DNA from: Paraburkholderia oxyphila NBRC 105797
Lineage (GTDB): Bacteria > Pseudomonadota > Gammaproteobacteria > Burkholderiales > Burkholderiaceae
Length of the DNA: 64,000 nucleotides
Assembly (NCBI RefSeq): GCF_000685075.1
Contig: NZ_BAYD01000028.1
Span: forward strand, 1 to 64,000
Direction: 5' to 3'
Shown: positions 33,460 to 42,498 of the stretch, one piece after another
Layout of the letters: every line of letters starts with the position of its first letter
Position numbering within the stretch: the stretch's first letter is position 1
Notes under the pieces: generated by a model
What the model saw: only the letters and a program-made list of their open reading frames with translations
Told to the model about the DNA's origin: nothing
Databases searched by the model: none
Program-made: the position numbers and the translations under genes

Positions 33460-35007
33460 TCAGCTCACGATGCCCATGTGCCAGGGCACGAACTCGTTGT
33501 CGCCGAGTCCGAGCCGTTCGCTCTTCGTGCGCTCGCCCGATGCCGAGCGAACGATCAGATCGAAGATGTCTTGACCCATCTCCTCGATCGTGCGCTCGCC
33601 GTCGATCACGAGACCGCAGTTGATGTCCATGTCCTCTTCGAGACGCGCGAACATGGGCGTGTTGCTCGCGAGCTTGAGCGTCGGCGCGGGCTTCGAGCCG
33701 AACATCGAACCGCGTCCCGTCGTGAAGCAAATGAGGTTCGCGCCGCTCGCGATCTGACCCGTGACGGCGACGGGATCGTAGCCCGGCGAATCCATGAAGA
33801 CGAAGCCGGCGCGATCGATGGGCTCGGCGTATTCGTACACGGCTTGCAGCGGCGTGGTGCCGCCTTTCATCGCCGAGCCGAGCGACTTTTCGAAGATGTT
33901 GGCGAGACCGCCCTGCTGGTTGCCCGGCCCGACCACGCCATTGAACTGACCGTTCTGGCCGCGTGTGTAGCGCTCCCACCACGCGAGCCGGTCGAGCAGC
34001 TTTTGCCCGACCTCGGGCGATACGGCGCGGCGCGTGAGCATGTATTCGACGCCGTGAATCTCAGGCGTCTCCGAGAGAATCGCGGTGCCGCCGTGCCGCA
34101 CGAGCATGTCCATCGCGGCGCCCAGCGCGGGATTTGCGGTGATGCCCGAGAAGCCGTCCGAGCCGCCGCATTCGAGACCGATCTTCAGATGACTGACCGG
34201 CACCGGCGTGCGCACGATGTCGTTCGCGGCGGGCAGCATCTCCTGCACGGCCTTGATGCCCGCCTCGATCGTGGCGCGCGTGCCGCCCGTCTCCTGCATC
34301 ACCAGCGCATGCACGGCCTTGCCCGTCTCGAGCCCCTGTGATTCGAACAGGTCGCCAACCTGGTTGCGCTCGCAACCCAGACCGACGATGAGCACGCCGC
34401 CGAGGTTCGGATGCCGCGCATAGCCCGCGAGGGTCCGGCGCAGCACGTCGAAGTGCTCGCTCGGCGAGGACATGCCGCAACCGCTCGTCTGCGCGAACGC
34501 GACCACGCCGTCGACGTTGGGATAGTCGCGCAGCCGTTCCGGCGTGAAGTAGTCGGCGATATGGCGAATGACGGTGGCCGAGCAGTTGACCGAAGCGATG
34601 ATGCCGATGAAGTTGCGCGTGGCGACGCGGCCATCGGGACGCACGATGCCGTTGAACGTCGCGCGCTTTTCGGCCGCGACGTAATCGACGGGCTTCACGT
34701 CGAGGCCGAAGCCCGGATCGCGGTCGAAATCGACCAGGGTGATGTTGTGCGTGTGAACGTGGTCGCCGGGCTCGATGTCGCGTGCGGCCACGCCAATCAC
34801 GGTGTCGTACTTGCGGATGGGCTCGCCCGCCGCAATGCGCCGCGCCGCGACCTTGTGGCCCGCCGCAACCTGCGCGCGCAGGCGAATCGCTTCGCCGTCG
34901 ATGGAGACAAGGTGTCCGATCGTCAGCGGCTCGCGCGCGATCAGGACGTTGTCGTTCTGGTTGAGCCGGATCAACGGCCCGCTATGGATCTTGTTGGACT
35001 GGAGCAT
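33460..35007 (-). CDS. Sugar-acid dehydratase, UxaA/GarD family
   Basis: A 515-aa altronate/galactarate dehydratase-family enzyme. It has an N-terminal SAF-like part (LIRLNQNDNVLIAREPL...) and the larger catalytic part starting FNGIVRPDGRVATRNF. Characteristic motifs are GLGCERNQ, GLECGGSDGFSGITANPALG and FTTGRGSMFG. It should remove water from an aldonate or aldarate to give the 2-keto-3-deoxy acid that the aldolase then splits. ATG 35007 has a GGAG site nine bases upstream. It is the first gene of the leftward operon, under the 35120 operator. Confidence 0.88.
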   Translation of the reverse strand: MLQSNKIHSGPLIRLNQNDNVLIAREPLTIGHLVSIDGEAIRLRAQVAAGHKVAARRIAAGEPIRKYDTVIGVAARDIEPGDHVHTHNITLVDFDRDPGFGLDVKPVDYVAAEKRATFNGIVRPDGRVATRNFIGIIASVNCSATVIRHIADYFTPERLRDYPNVDGVVAFAQTSGCGMSSPSEHFDVLRRTLAGYARHPNLGGVLIVGLGCERNQVGDLFESQGLETGKAVHALVMQETGGTRATIEAGIKAVQEMLPAANDIVRTPVPVSHLKIGLECGGSDGFSGITANPALGAAMDMLVRHGGTAILSETPEIHGVEYMLTRRAVSPEVGQKLLDRLAWWERYTRGQNGQFNGVVGPGNQQGGLANIFEKSLGSAMKGGTTPLQAVYEYAEPIDRAGFVFMDSPGYDPVAVTGQIASGANLICFTTGRGSMFGSKPAPTLKLASNTPMFARLEEDMDINCGLVIDGERTIEEMGQDIFDLIVRSASGERTKSERLGLGDNEFVPWHMGIVS

Positions 35008-35119
35008 TCGCCTGTCTCCGCTGACGATCCGGAGCGGGCGTGCTGACGCTTGCTCCGGTCCCATGCGAGATGATTGCTGGCCGCACCGGGGAACGCGCGG
35101 CCATTCGTTCTGGAACCAA

Positions 35120-35144
35120 GTTACCGGTTACTGTAACCGGTAAC
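35120..35144. promoter_or_regulatory. 25-bp palindromic LacI/GntR-type operator 1
   Basis: GTTACCGGTTAC and GTAACCGGTAAC form a perfect 12-bp palindrome around one T. It resembles the ATGTTACC-type sites of GntR/IdnR repressors. A minus-strand TATACT about 20 bp to its right could be the promoter -10 of the dehydratase operon, so binding would block the start region. The repressor gene diverges from it. Confidence 0.85.
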
Positions 35145-35213
35145 ATTGATGTCATCGTAGTATAGTTTTGGGATAATTGCCAACATCTTTTTGCAGCAGG
35201 AGTCCGCGCGCCC

Positions 35214-36266
35214 GTGACCAAGACCTCGACAGAATTCGCCCAGCCCGCCGCCGGCACCGCTTCGCGGCGCGCCCGCAAGAACACCGGCCGCGTCACGCTC
35301 AGCGATCTGGCCCGACTGACCGGTGTCACCAAGGTCACGGTTTCGCGCGCGCTCAACAACCCCGAACTCGTTTCCGCCGACACACTCGAACGCGTGCGCG
35401 AAGCCGTGCGGCAGACGGGCTACACGCCCGATCTGATCGCGGGATCGCTCGCGTCCAATCGCAGCCGCCTCGTCGTGGCGCTGATTCCCGCGATGGCGGG
35501 CAGCGTGTTCCAGGAAACCGTCGCCGCGTTGACCGCCGAACTGGAGACGGCCGGCTATCAATTGCTGCTCGGCCAGAGCGGCTACGACGAATCGCGCGAG
35601 GAGGCGCTGCTCGACGCGATCATCGGCCGGCGCCCCGCGGGCATCGTGCTCACCGGCGTGATTCACTCAGAGGCGTCGCGGCAGAAGCTGCGCGCGGCCG
35701 GCATTCCCGTGGTCGAAACATGGGATATCACACGCTCGCCGCTCGACATGCTGATCGGCTTCTCGCACACGCGCGTGGGCGAAGCGGCGGCGCGCTATCT
35801 AAGTGAGCGCGGCGCGCGCCATCCGGCCATCGTCACGCCGGGCGACCGCCGCGCGAAGCTGCGCGCCGAAGCGTTCATCGAGGCGTTCGGCAGCGAGCGC
35901 GAGATTCCCGTGGCGGCCACGCCCTCGCCCGCGCACCTCGGCGACGGACGCCGCGCGCTCGCGAAACTGCTCGACGAGTATCCGCAGATCGACGCCATTT
36001 TCTGCGGCGCCGACATCATGGCGCTCGGCGTGCTCATGGAGGCGCACGCGCGCAAACTCGACGTGCCGGGGCGCCTCAAGGTGATTGGCTACGGCGACCA
36101 GAATTTCGCTGGCGACACGGACCCACCGCTCACGACCATCCGCATCGACGGCACGAAAATCGGCAAGCTCGCGGCTTCCATGCTGATCGAGAAGATCGAG
36201 ACTGGCACGAGCAAGCGTGCGAAGGTCGATGTGGGTTTCACGTTGATCGAGCGCGGCTCCGCTTGA
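35214..36266 (+). CDS. LacI-family repressor, GntR-like
   Basis: A 350-aa regulator. The N-terminal HTH is VTLSDLARLTGVTKVTVSRALNNPELVS and the hinge helix is TPDLIAGSLASNRS; the rest is a periplasmic-binding fold that senses the inducer. The start is GTG 35214, with AGGAG about 11 bases upstream. The gene diverges from the dehydratase operon across the 35120 operator, which also occurs at 39108. It should repress both until a pathway acid is bound. Confidence 0.92.
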   Translation: MTKTSTEFAQPAAGTASRRARKNTGRVTLSDLARLTGVTKVTVSRALNNPELVSADTLERVREAVRQTGYTPDLIAGSLASNRSRLVVALIPAMAGSVFQETVAALTAELETAGYQLLLGQSGYDESREEALLDAIIGRRPAGIVLTGVIHSEASRQKLRAAGIPVVETWDITRSPLDMLIGFSHTRVGEAAARYLSERGARHPAIVTPGDRRAKLRAEAFIEAFGSEREIPVAATPSPAHLGDGRRALAKLLDEYPQIDAIFCGADIMALGVLMEAHARKLDVPGRLKVIGYGDQNFAGDTDPPLTTIRIDGTKIGKLAASMLIEKIETGTSKRAKVDVGFTLIERGSA

Positions 36267-36291
36267 TGCTGGCGCTTCGCGGTTTCCATGC

Positions 36292-36320
36292 AAAAAGGCC
36301 TCGCATCCACTGCGAGGCCT
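36292..36320 (-). terminator. Intrinsic terminator between the repressor and porin genes
   Basis: AGGCCTCGCA and TGCGAGGCCT form a perfect 10-bp stem with a 5-base loop. On the minus strand it is followed by five T, ending porin transcription; the plus side (CTCTTC) is weaker. Confidence 0.85.
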
Positions 36321-36347
36321 CTTCGTTCATGCCGCCCTGAAGCCGGT

Positions 36348-37532
36348 TCAGAACTTCGTGCGAATGCCGGTGAACACGGCGACCTGCCGGTTCGTCGACG
36401 ACGCGCCCCCTGCGTACGCGATCGAAGCGATATTGCTGTAGCCGGCTCCCACGCGCGTGGACGCGTCGCCGGCCGCGAGCTGATACGTGCCGGAGAGATA
36501 GACGTCGGTGCGCTTCGACAGCGCGTAGTCCACGCCCAGCGTGAACTGATGCCACTTTGGCTTGAGCGTCGCGCCACCCGTGCCCGGCAGGCCATTCGCC
36601 CTCCCGTCCGTGAAGGTGTACACGCCGATCAGCGTCACGGCCGGCGTGAGCAGATAACGCAGGTTCGCGTCGTAGTTGTTGAACTTGCGCGACGAGCCGT
36701 CGTTGTAGTTCAACTCCGTATGGCTGAACGCAAAGCCCGCGGTCGCCTTGCCAAGCTTGTAGTTGGTCCCGGCGGCCGCGATCTGCTGCCGACTCACTCC
36801 GCCGTCGAGGTTGTAGAAGAACGCTCCGCTATAGTCGTCGCCGCTCGTGCTCGATGCGCCCCCGACAGCGCCGCTCGTGTTGGTCGCCGTGTCCGGATGG
36901 TCGAGCAGCACGTAGCCGGCGCCAATGGAGAACGGCCCATTCGCATAGTTCGCGGCGACACCCCACGCGCGGTTGTTGCCGAAGCCCTGCCCGGTGCCAC
37001 CCGCCTGATTGCTGAACGCGTACATGCCGTCGAGGGTGAAGCCCCCTATCGTGTCACTGCGGAATTTCACGGCGTTGTTGATGCGAAACGTCTGGTTCAG
37101 GTTGTCGTTGTCACCCACGTGCGTGGACGGCGACCAGAAGCCCGAACCCGCGTATTGCGCGACGAGATCCGCGAGCGGTTCGTACTGACGCCCGAGCGTG
37201 AACGTGCCGATGCCGTTCTTCGCGAGACCGACGAACGCGCTGCGTCCAAACAGACGACCGCCCTGCCCGGACGTGCCGTCGTTGGGCTTGAAGCCGCTTT
37301 CGAGCGTGAACACCGCGCTCAGGCCGCCGCCGAGATCCTCGTTGCCCTTCAAGCCCCAACGGCTGCCGCTCAGGCGGCCGCTCGTCTGCTGGAAGACCGA
37401 CCCGCCCTTGATGTTGTTGACGTAGCCGATACCGGCATCGACGAGACCATACAGCGTGACGGAGCTTTGGGCATGCGCGACGACGGGTGCGACGGACAAC
37501 AGTCCTGCCGCTGCGAAAAGTGCTTTATTCAT
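36348..37532 (-). CDS. Outer-membrane porin, Burkholderiales type
   Basis: A 394-aa beta-barrel porin. Residues 1-21 are a signal peptide (cleavage after AHA before QSSVTLYG). The mature start QSSVTLYGLVDAGIGYVNN and the final FTGIRTKF with terminal Phe are typical of the porin family. It probably lets the pathway's acid substrate across the outer membrane. Its own promoter must lie in 37533-37660. Confidence 0.95.
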   Translation of the reverse strand: MNKALFAAAGLLSVAPVVAHAQSSVTLYGLVDAGIGYVNNIKGGSVFQQTSGRLSGSRWGLKGNEDLGGGLSAVFTLESGFKPNDGTSGQGGRLFGRSAFVGLAKNGIGTFTLGRQYEPLADLVAQYAGSGFWSPSTHVGDNDNLNQTFRINNAVKFRSDTIGGFTLDGMYAFSNQAGGTGQGFGNNRAWGVAANYANGPFSIGAGYVLLDHPDTATNTSGAVGGASSTSGDDYSGAFFYNLDGGVSRQQIAAAGTNYKLGKATAGFAFSHTELNYNDGSSRKFNNYDANLRYLLTPAVTLIGVYTFTDGRANGLPGTGGATLKPKWHQFTLGVDYALSKRTDVYLSGTYQLAAGDASTRVGAGYSNIASIAYAGGASSTNRQVAVFTGIRTKF

Positions 37533-37665
37533 CTATTTGACCTGTTTTTGTTTGATACGCTTAGGATGACTACTTATTAGAATCATGAAAAACTACTGAA
37601 TTTCCCTGTCGATTCGGCTATCGGAAAAGCGATCGGCGCGCCAGTCGGCAAGCCATGGCGGACAC

Positions 37666-39000
37666 CTAACTACGGAAATCAACGTTGCTATGTTCGCGCA
37701 CGTTCGGCTTCGAATCGCCATCGATGCGAATCGGCTCGACCTTGCCGAGAAGGAACAGATAGTTGAGGATCGCGACGCCGATGAGCGCGGACGAGACCAC
37801 GAGCGCAGGCACGAACGACCCCGTCGCACCGACGATCGCGCCCGTGACGACCGGCCCGACCACGCCGCCGATGTTCGATACCGTGTTCTGAATGCCGGCC
37901 ACCATCGAAACCGCATTGGGCGGCGCGACGTCGCCGGGCAGCGCCCAGACCTGCGAAGCGGCAACGGTCGTTCCTGACTTCGCGATGCACAACAGCAGCA
38001 CGGCGAGCGCGGCCGAGTCCACAAACGCCGCAAAACCAATGCTCGACGCCATCAGCAACCCGATCACCAGGAACAACTTGCGCGTGGCCGTCAGCGAAAG
38101 CTTGCCCGACGCGAACACGCGGTCGGAAGCCCAGCCAGCGAAAATCTCGACGACGATCGAAGCGAGCAACGGCAGCGACGCCATCCATCCCATTTCCATC
38201 ATCGTCATGCCGCGCGCCTTGACGAGATACGTGGGCAGCCAGGTAATGAAGAAATACGAGTTGTAGTTGATCATGAAGAAGCCGATGCACATCGCCCAGA
38301 CATTGCGGTGCGCGAGCAGTTTGCGCAGCGCGGGCCGCGCATCGTTCCTTTTGTCCTGCGCCACATGATCGCTCTCGATGTGCGCGAGCTCTTCGGCATT
38401 GACCCACTTGTGATCGCGCGGCGAATCGCTGAACGTGAACTGCCAGACCGCATACCAGATGAGCCCGAGCACCCCCGTCAGGGCAAACGTGAGCTTCCAG
38501 TCGAACGTGACCAGCATCGCGGCGATAAGCGGCAGCGCGATCGCGCCGCCAAGCTTCGAACCGCTGTCGAAAATGCCGGCGACCGTCGCGCGCTCGCGAC
38601 GCGGAAACCATTTCGACGCGATGCCGGCATTGCTCGGATAGGCGCCCGCCTCCCCCACGCCAAGCGCCACGCGCAACGCCACGAGCGACTTGAAGCCGTT
38701 GGCGACGCCGGTCGCGGCCGTCGCCAGCGACCACCAGACGACCGCGAAACCGAGCACTTTCTTCTGGCCGAAGCGATCGGCCAGGAAGCCCGCGGGCAGT
38801 TGAAGGAGCGCATACGACCAGAAAAATGCCGACATGACCACGCCCATTTCCACAGCGCCCAGATGGAATTCAGACTGGATGCGCGGCGCGGCCGCCGACA
38901 GCACGGTACGGTCGATGTAATTGATCGCAATCGCCGCCCACATGAGGCCGGCAACCCACCAGCGCACCCTGGAACGACTGCGCACGGCGGCCTGGTTCAT
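37666..39000 (-). CDS. MFS sugar-acid symporter, duplicate of the 32080 gene
   Basis: A 444-aa transporter nearly identical to the 32080 protein over most of its length (VRWWVAGLMWAAIAINYIDR, SKLGGAIALPLIA, LASIVVEIFAGWASDRVFASG). The second operator and conserved upstream DNA precede it. The duplication therefore includes both gene and control region, and the two genes should be co-regulated. Confidence 0.93.
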   Translation of the reverse strand: MNQAAVRSRSRVRWWVAGLMWAAIAINYIDRTVLSAAAPRIQSEFHLGAVEMGVVMSAFFWSYALLQLPAGFLADRFGQKKVLGFAVVWWSLATAATGVANGFKSLVALRVALGVGEAGAYPSNAGIASKWFPRRERATVAGIFDSGSKLGGAIALPLIAAMLVTFDWKLTFALTGVLGLIWYAVWQFTFSDSPRDHKWVNAEELAHIESDHVAQDKRNDARPALRKLLAHRNVWAMCIGFFMINYNSYFFITWLPTYLVKARGMTMMEMGWMASLPLLASIVVEIFAGWASDRVFASGKLSLTATRKLFLVIGLLMASSIGFAAFVDSAALAVLLLCIAKSGTTVAASQVWALPGDVAPPNAVSMVAGIQNTVSNIGGVVGPVVTGAIVGATGSFVPALVVSSALIGVAILNYLFLLGKVEPIRIDGDSKPNVREHSNVDFRS

Positions 39001-39107
39001 CTTGTGTCTCCTGTTCTAGTAATAATGTCTCGTCGCAATCGCCGGAAGCGGTGCGGGGTGCCGTCTCTGGGCGCGCCCGGGTCGCATGCCCCTCTTTCAG
39101 GCGCAAC

Positions 39108-39132
39108 GTTACCGGTGACTGTAACCGGTAAC
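39108..39132. promoter_or_regulatory. 25-bp palindromic operator 2
   Basis: GTTACCGGTGAC and GTAACCGGTAAC differ from operator 1 by one base. The next 45 bp rightwards also match the operator 1 flank (GTAGTAT, then GATAATTGCCA-like), with CATACT in place of TATACT as the minus-strand -10. This indicates duplication of the whole promoter-operator. Confidence 0.85.
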
Positions 39133-39339
39133 ATTCGGCGCAATAGTAGTATGGTTCGAGAATAATTGCCACCCTCTTTTTCCCTGACGCCGGGTTTTAC
39201 GCAGCGGCCGCAAGCACTGCATCTCGGCGCCGCCTGAGGGGGAAAGCTGCAGGCCATCAAGCCGAGTAAACCGCCGCTTTTGGTACGTACACGTGCAGCA
39301 AACCAAAGCTTATGAAGGAGGCGCCGAACTTCAAGGTCC

Positions 39340-39699
39340 GGTCCATGCGCGGTCGGCGAGAGTAGATGCGCCTACTGCCAAAGAAGCGATAACGACCAAA
39401 CGCACAGCCGCACGGCGGATAGTGTGACCGGTTCGCGCAAGCGCCAGCGGTCCCGCAAAGAACGATTCTGGGGACATGCGCAGCAACTGGTGCCGCTCAT
39501 TCGCGCATCCGAAATCCTTAGCATGTCCTTCGCGCCCTGCTTCACGAGCTTCACCGGCAACGGAGTCATGCCCCAGTCCAGGTACCGGCAGAATCACAGC
39601 CTCGCCGAAATGGAACGCGAAAACGGGTCGCGCTCGGCCGCCGTGCACCGTCGCATGTTCGACACATGACTTTTGCCGCAGGTGCCATTTCGGCTGCAA
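39340..39699 (-). pseudogene. Remnant of an IlvD/Edd-family dehydratase
   Basis: Fragments of the C-terminus of a dihydroxyacid or sugar-acid dehydratase appear in alternating frames. PLPVKLVKQGAKDMLRISDARMSGTS (frame from 39569) is the family signature. LLRMSPESFFAGPLALARTGHTIR follows in another frame, and an upstream VEHATVHGGRA segment is also recognisable. At least two frameshifts are needed. It fits an earlier, larger sugar-acid pathway. Confidence 0.8.
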
Positions 39700-40335
39700 C
39701 GCATTGGACGGCCCGCCGACCAGAAACGATCGTGGCGTGGAATCCGGACTACGGACATTGGTGCAAAGGCAGCAACAGTCCGACCCGTCATGCTGAGATA
39801 CACGGGTTGCTATAACTCGAGTGAGCGCAATCTTTCCGCAGAATGTGTTTCACGACGAACCCTTAAGATTAGTTTTCGTATCTTGAGTCTGGCCACAAGC
39901 GTAAAAACTTGTATTGATTCGTCATGCAAAGTAATTCGCGTATTATTTCATTGGGCCGAGGAAAACGGGCCTCAACCAGAATCGCTCGCGCGATACTGCA
40001 TGTATCCAGCTGCGCCAAGGATGATCTTGATGCCCAGCACCCAAGAGTCGGCTCGCCGACAGGTTCATGGCACGCGCTGATGGCACCGCAGCCTGGCTGC
40101 GGCGTACCCCGCCTCCTGAAGTCGTTTTCGATCTCCAGCCCCACCCGGGGACATCCGAGCAGGCGAACGATTATGACCTACACTGGAAACTCATCGTTCG
40201 CGTGCTCGAGGGTCGCCTTGACGCAACGCAATGTCGCTGGTGCCCGATTGAAGCAGGCGAATGCCATGGCACGGGCAGCGCACTGTCATCTGCTGCCCGA
40301 ATACATCTGGAACTGATGTTCAAGAAGGGGGCATC
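39700..40335. other. Intergenic region with decayed coding DNA
   Basis: No supported gene. Short ORFs overlap the next gene or lack starts. An AT-richer stretch at 39835-39960 may hold a promoter. Confidence 0.35.
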
Positions 40336-40662
40336 ATGTTGCAAGCCAGTGAAATGCAAAAGCGCTTTAGTCATCTGCAGCAAACCGTCAGCGAGGCGTC
40401 ACGTACCCTGCACGCCGATGCGACGATTCCAAAGGACTTGATGAAATGCGTGGATGAACTTGATAACGAATGCAAATCGGCAAAGAAGGTCATGTCCACC
40501 AAAGATGACGGTCGAATCCGGCAGTGGATTGATGATCTCGAACGGATAGGCGATCGTGCAGAGCGAGCTTGCCAAAAGGCCGGCAGTCTCGATACCAGGA
40601 TCGTGAATGCGGTCAGTTCGATGCACTCTGAGCTTTCTGACCTGCAGCGGCAACTGCATTGA
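40336..40662 (+). CDS. Small helical hypothetical protein
   Basis: A 108-aa protein from ATG 40336, preceded by AAGGGGGC. It is almost entirely helical (MLQASEMQKRFSHLQQTVSEASRTL, then SSMHSELSDLQRQLH) and has heptad spacing, so a coiled-coil bundle is likely. It contains one or two Cys and no signal peptide. No function known. Confidence 0.75.
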   Translation: MLQASEMQKRFSHLQQTVSEASRTLHADATIPKDLMKCVDELDNECKSAKKVMSTKDDGRIRQWIDDLERIGDRAERACQKAGSLDTRIVNAVSSMHSELSDLQRQLH

Positions 40663-41227
40663 CCTGCCTGTTGGCCCCGGTCCAACCCGCCGGGGTCATT
40701 TGCACTTTGGCGCCTTCAAGGCGCATGAGAGTGCTCCCGCCGACACGTTCAGAAGCGCCTTGCAGCCTGTCACAGGAAAATCAAGGCCGCCGTGGTCATG
40801 AACGAGCAGTTAGCCTGCGAAACACGAACTTGGATGTGAACTGCGCTGGGTACTTGCATTCAGGGCGAATGTTGTTGGACCGTTAGTTGCGTATGTCGAA
40901 ATGCGGGTGCGAGTTTACGTATAGAGCAACTATCGATTTTTAAATGCCGGCTTAGCGGACTCAAAGTTGGTCGTCGTGTCTGCGAACCCGTCTCATCGAG
41001 ACTCCGGCCGACTTCGCCACCGTCAAAGAGCCAGACGTTCATGGCCACCGGCCCGGGGCGCCGCGCTTTGCATGGTCCAATCGCGTCGTTCTGTATTGTT
41101 TCGGCTGCGGCAACAGTGAGTTTGTCTTTTAGGTATTTACCCTAACTACCAGACCTCCTAGACTGCTTTTAGTCCTGCGGGCAACCCCAGTTCGCAGCAT
41201 AAAAATGCAAATCTGGAGGTAATTGCC
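40663..41227. other. Intergenic region before the DUF4148 gene
   Basis: It holds the promoter region of the 41228 gene. I see no gene; the sequence is AT-richer near 40900-40960 and 41100-41170. Confidence 0.4.
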
Positions 41228-41494
41228 ATGAAGTCGCTGATTCAGGCTGTCGTTATCGCCGCCACCCTTGCTGCCCCGGTCGCAGTCTTCGCCCAGTCGA
41301 ACCAGCCGTTGACCCGCGCTCAAGTCCGCGAGGAACTCATTCAGATCGAAAAGGCTGGCTATAACCCGGCGAGTGCCAACCCCTATGAATACCCAGCGAA
41401 CATTCAGGCTGCTGAAGCCCGCGTCGCTGCGCAAAACAGCGCCGTGGGTGGCGTGACCAGTGGTTCGTCTCAGGAAGGGCACGCGGCGCAGTAA
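41228..41494 (+). CDS. DUF4148 secreted protein
   Basis: An 88-aa exported protein with a signal peptide (MKSLIQAVVIAATLAAPVAVFA-Q) and the family core LTRAQVREELIQIEKAGYNPASANP. An exact GGAGG site precedes the ATG. DUF4148 proteins are numerous in Burkholderiales and their function is unknown. A terminator hairpin follows. Confidence 0.92.
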   Translation: MKSLIQAVVIAATLAAPVAVFAQSNQPLTRAQVREELIQIEKAGYNPASANPYEYPANIQAAEARVAAQNSAVGGVTSGSSQEGHAAQ

Positions 41495-41525
41495 GCTGCC
41501 CTCCGTAACAGCCGCGATTCCCCAC

Positions 41526-41559
41526 GGGCCCGCCAGCGCATCGTCGCGATGGCGGGCCC
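41526..41559 (+). terminator. Terminator hairpin after DUF4148 gene
   Basis: GGGCCCGCCA and TGGCGGGCCC form a 10-bp stem with a 14-base loop, followed by GCTGCGTTTC. Confidence 0.7.
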
Positions 41560-41604
41560 GCTGCGTTTCAGACGTTCGCCGCGTTCGCCACGATCGCTTT
41601 CGGT

Positions 41605-41919
41605 TCAGTGGAGCCTGGTCGCGTGACGACGACGCGCGGTTGCAAGCAGAGGATTGGCTTCGGCCTCCACGCCACGCGCCTTCGAGCCGGCTTCAGAGAT
41701 AACGACCCGCACGTCCTGCTCGAAGGCCTCTTCGAGCCGCCGCCACGCGAGGTCGATGCAATCTTCGCCGTTGCCAGCGCTCGCTGCCGCCCCGGCGCTG
41801 GCCTTCGCGGCCAGACCGAATGCTGCAACTGCCTCGTCCCAAGTCAGGCCGCACTCCATCACCTGCTGAACAAGCTTCCCGGCCACAAGGCCAATTTTCG
41901 TCGCAAGTTCGTCGTCCAT
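41605..41919 (-). CDS. Small uncharacterised protein, paralogue of the 46867 gene
   Basis: A 104-aa protein. MDDELATKIGLVAGKLVQQVMECGLTWDEAVAAFGLAAKA is nearly the same as the 106-aa protein at 46867 on the other strand, and both end LLATARRR...H. The first 45 residues are helical. A third, orphan copy of the C-terminal tail occurs at 48110. Function unknown. Confidence 0.8.
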   Translation of the reverse strand: MDDELATKIGLVAGKLVQQVMECGLTWDEAVAAFGLAAKASAGAAASAGNGEDCIDLAWRRLEEAFEQDVRVVISEAGSKARGVEAEANPLLATARRRHATRLH

Positions 41920-41934
41920 AATCTATTTTCCCTG

Positions 41935-42210
41935 CTAAACCGATCCAGCAAGTGCGAGAAATGCGTCACGGGTGTCCGGCCACGCCAGGCCGTCGCGCTC
42001 GGCTGCCGCTCGTAGCGTCGTCGAGCCATACGCGCCGCAGCGATTCGCCACGTCCCTGAACGTCAGCCCGCAGGCCATCAGCTCGACCGCTTCGGCATTG
42101 CGCCTGTACAGGCCGTAGTCATCGCCCGGTATCCGTTGCAGCCGAAAACCACGCAGCGCCGCCGCGATAAACAAGGTGCGATCCAGTTCGCCCAGTTCAG
42201 TGTTGCTCAT
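41935..42210 (-). CDS. Small protein with possible HTH
   Basis: A 91-aa protein from ATG 42210. It has helices compatible with a helix-turn-helix (LMACGLTFRDVANRCGAYGSTTL). Its start overlaps by 14 bp the stop of the upstream frameshifted gene, so they were translated as a coupled pair. No family recognised. Confidence 0.6.
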   Translation of the reverse strand: MSNTELGELDRTLFIAAALRGFRLQRIPGDDYGLYRRNAEAVELMACGLTFRDVANRCGAYGSTTLRAAAERDGLAWPDTRDAFLALAGSV

Positions 42211-42498
42211 TCCAGATTTCCAGTTCGTGGCCGCGCCGCGGTTCGAGCGGCTCATCCAGCACATCGGCTGAGCCCCCGTTCAGCTCGGCGGCCGCATCGC
42301 CCAACTCAAGGCAAATTCGTCGGTGGCCGCGAGGATACAAAGGACCTGACGGCGGTCGCCGATCAACTCGTGTCCCTCGATTCTGAAATCACCCTCAAAG
42401 GCGTCGTGCAGACGCTCCAGAGCTGCGCGCGCGTCGCCACCGGCTTCGTGGAAAAAGAGAACTTCCGGAATGTTGTACATGATCGCCCCAACGTTCAC
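42197..42498 (-). pseudogene. Frameshifted gene in small operon
   Basis: GTG 42498 (overlapping the TGA of the preceding gene) opens a frame of 72 codons, VNVGAIMYNIPEVLFFHE..., with a stop at 42280. After about 42340 the next frame continues as RICLELGDAAAELNGG...LEIWNEQH to a stop at 42197 that overlaps the next gene's start. One deleted base explains both. The gene order and overlaps suggest the full-length version of about 100 aa is ancestral. A sequencing error cannot be excluded. Confidence 0.65.

Noticed and set aside
35121..35666. A 181-codon minus-strand frame opposite lacI
   Set aside because: Antisense shadow of the repressor's conserved HTH region.
40067..40441. A 124-codon plus-strand frame before the 40336 gene
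   Set aside because: It overlaps by about 105 bp a gene with a better ribosome site and has no recognised motif.
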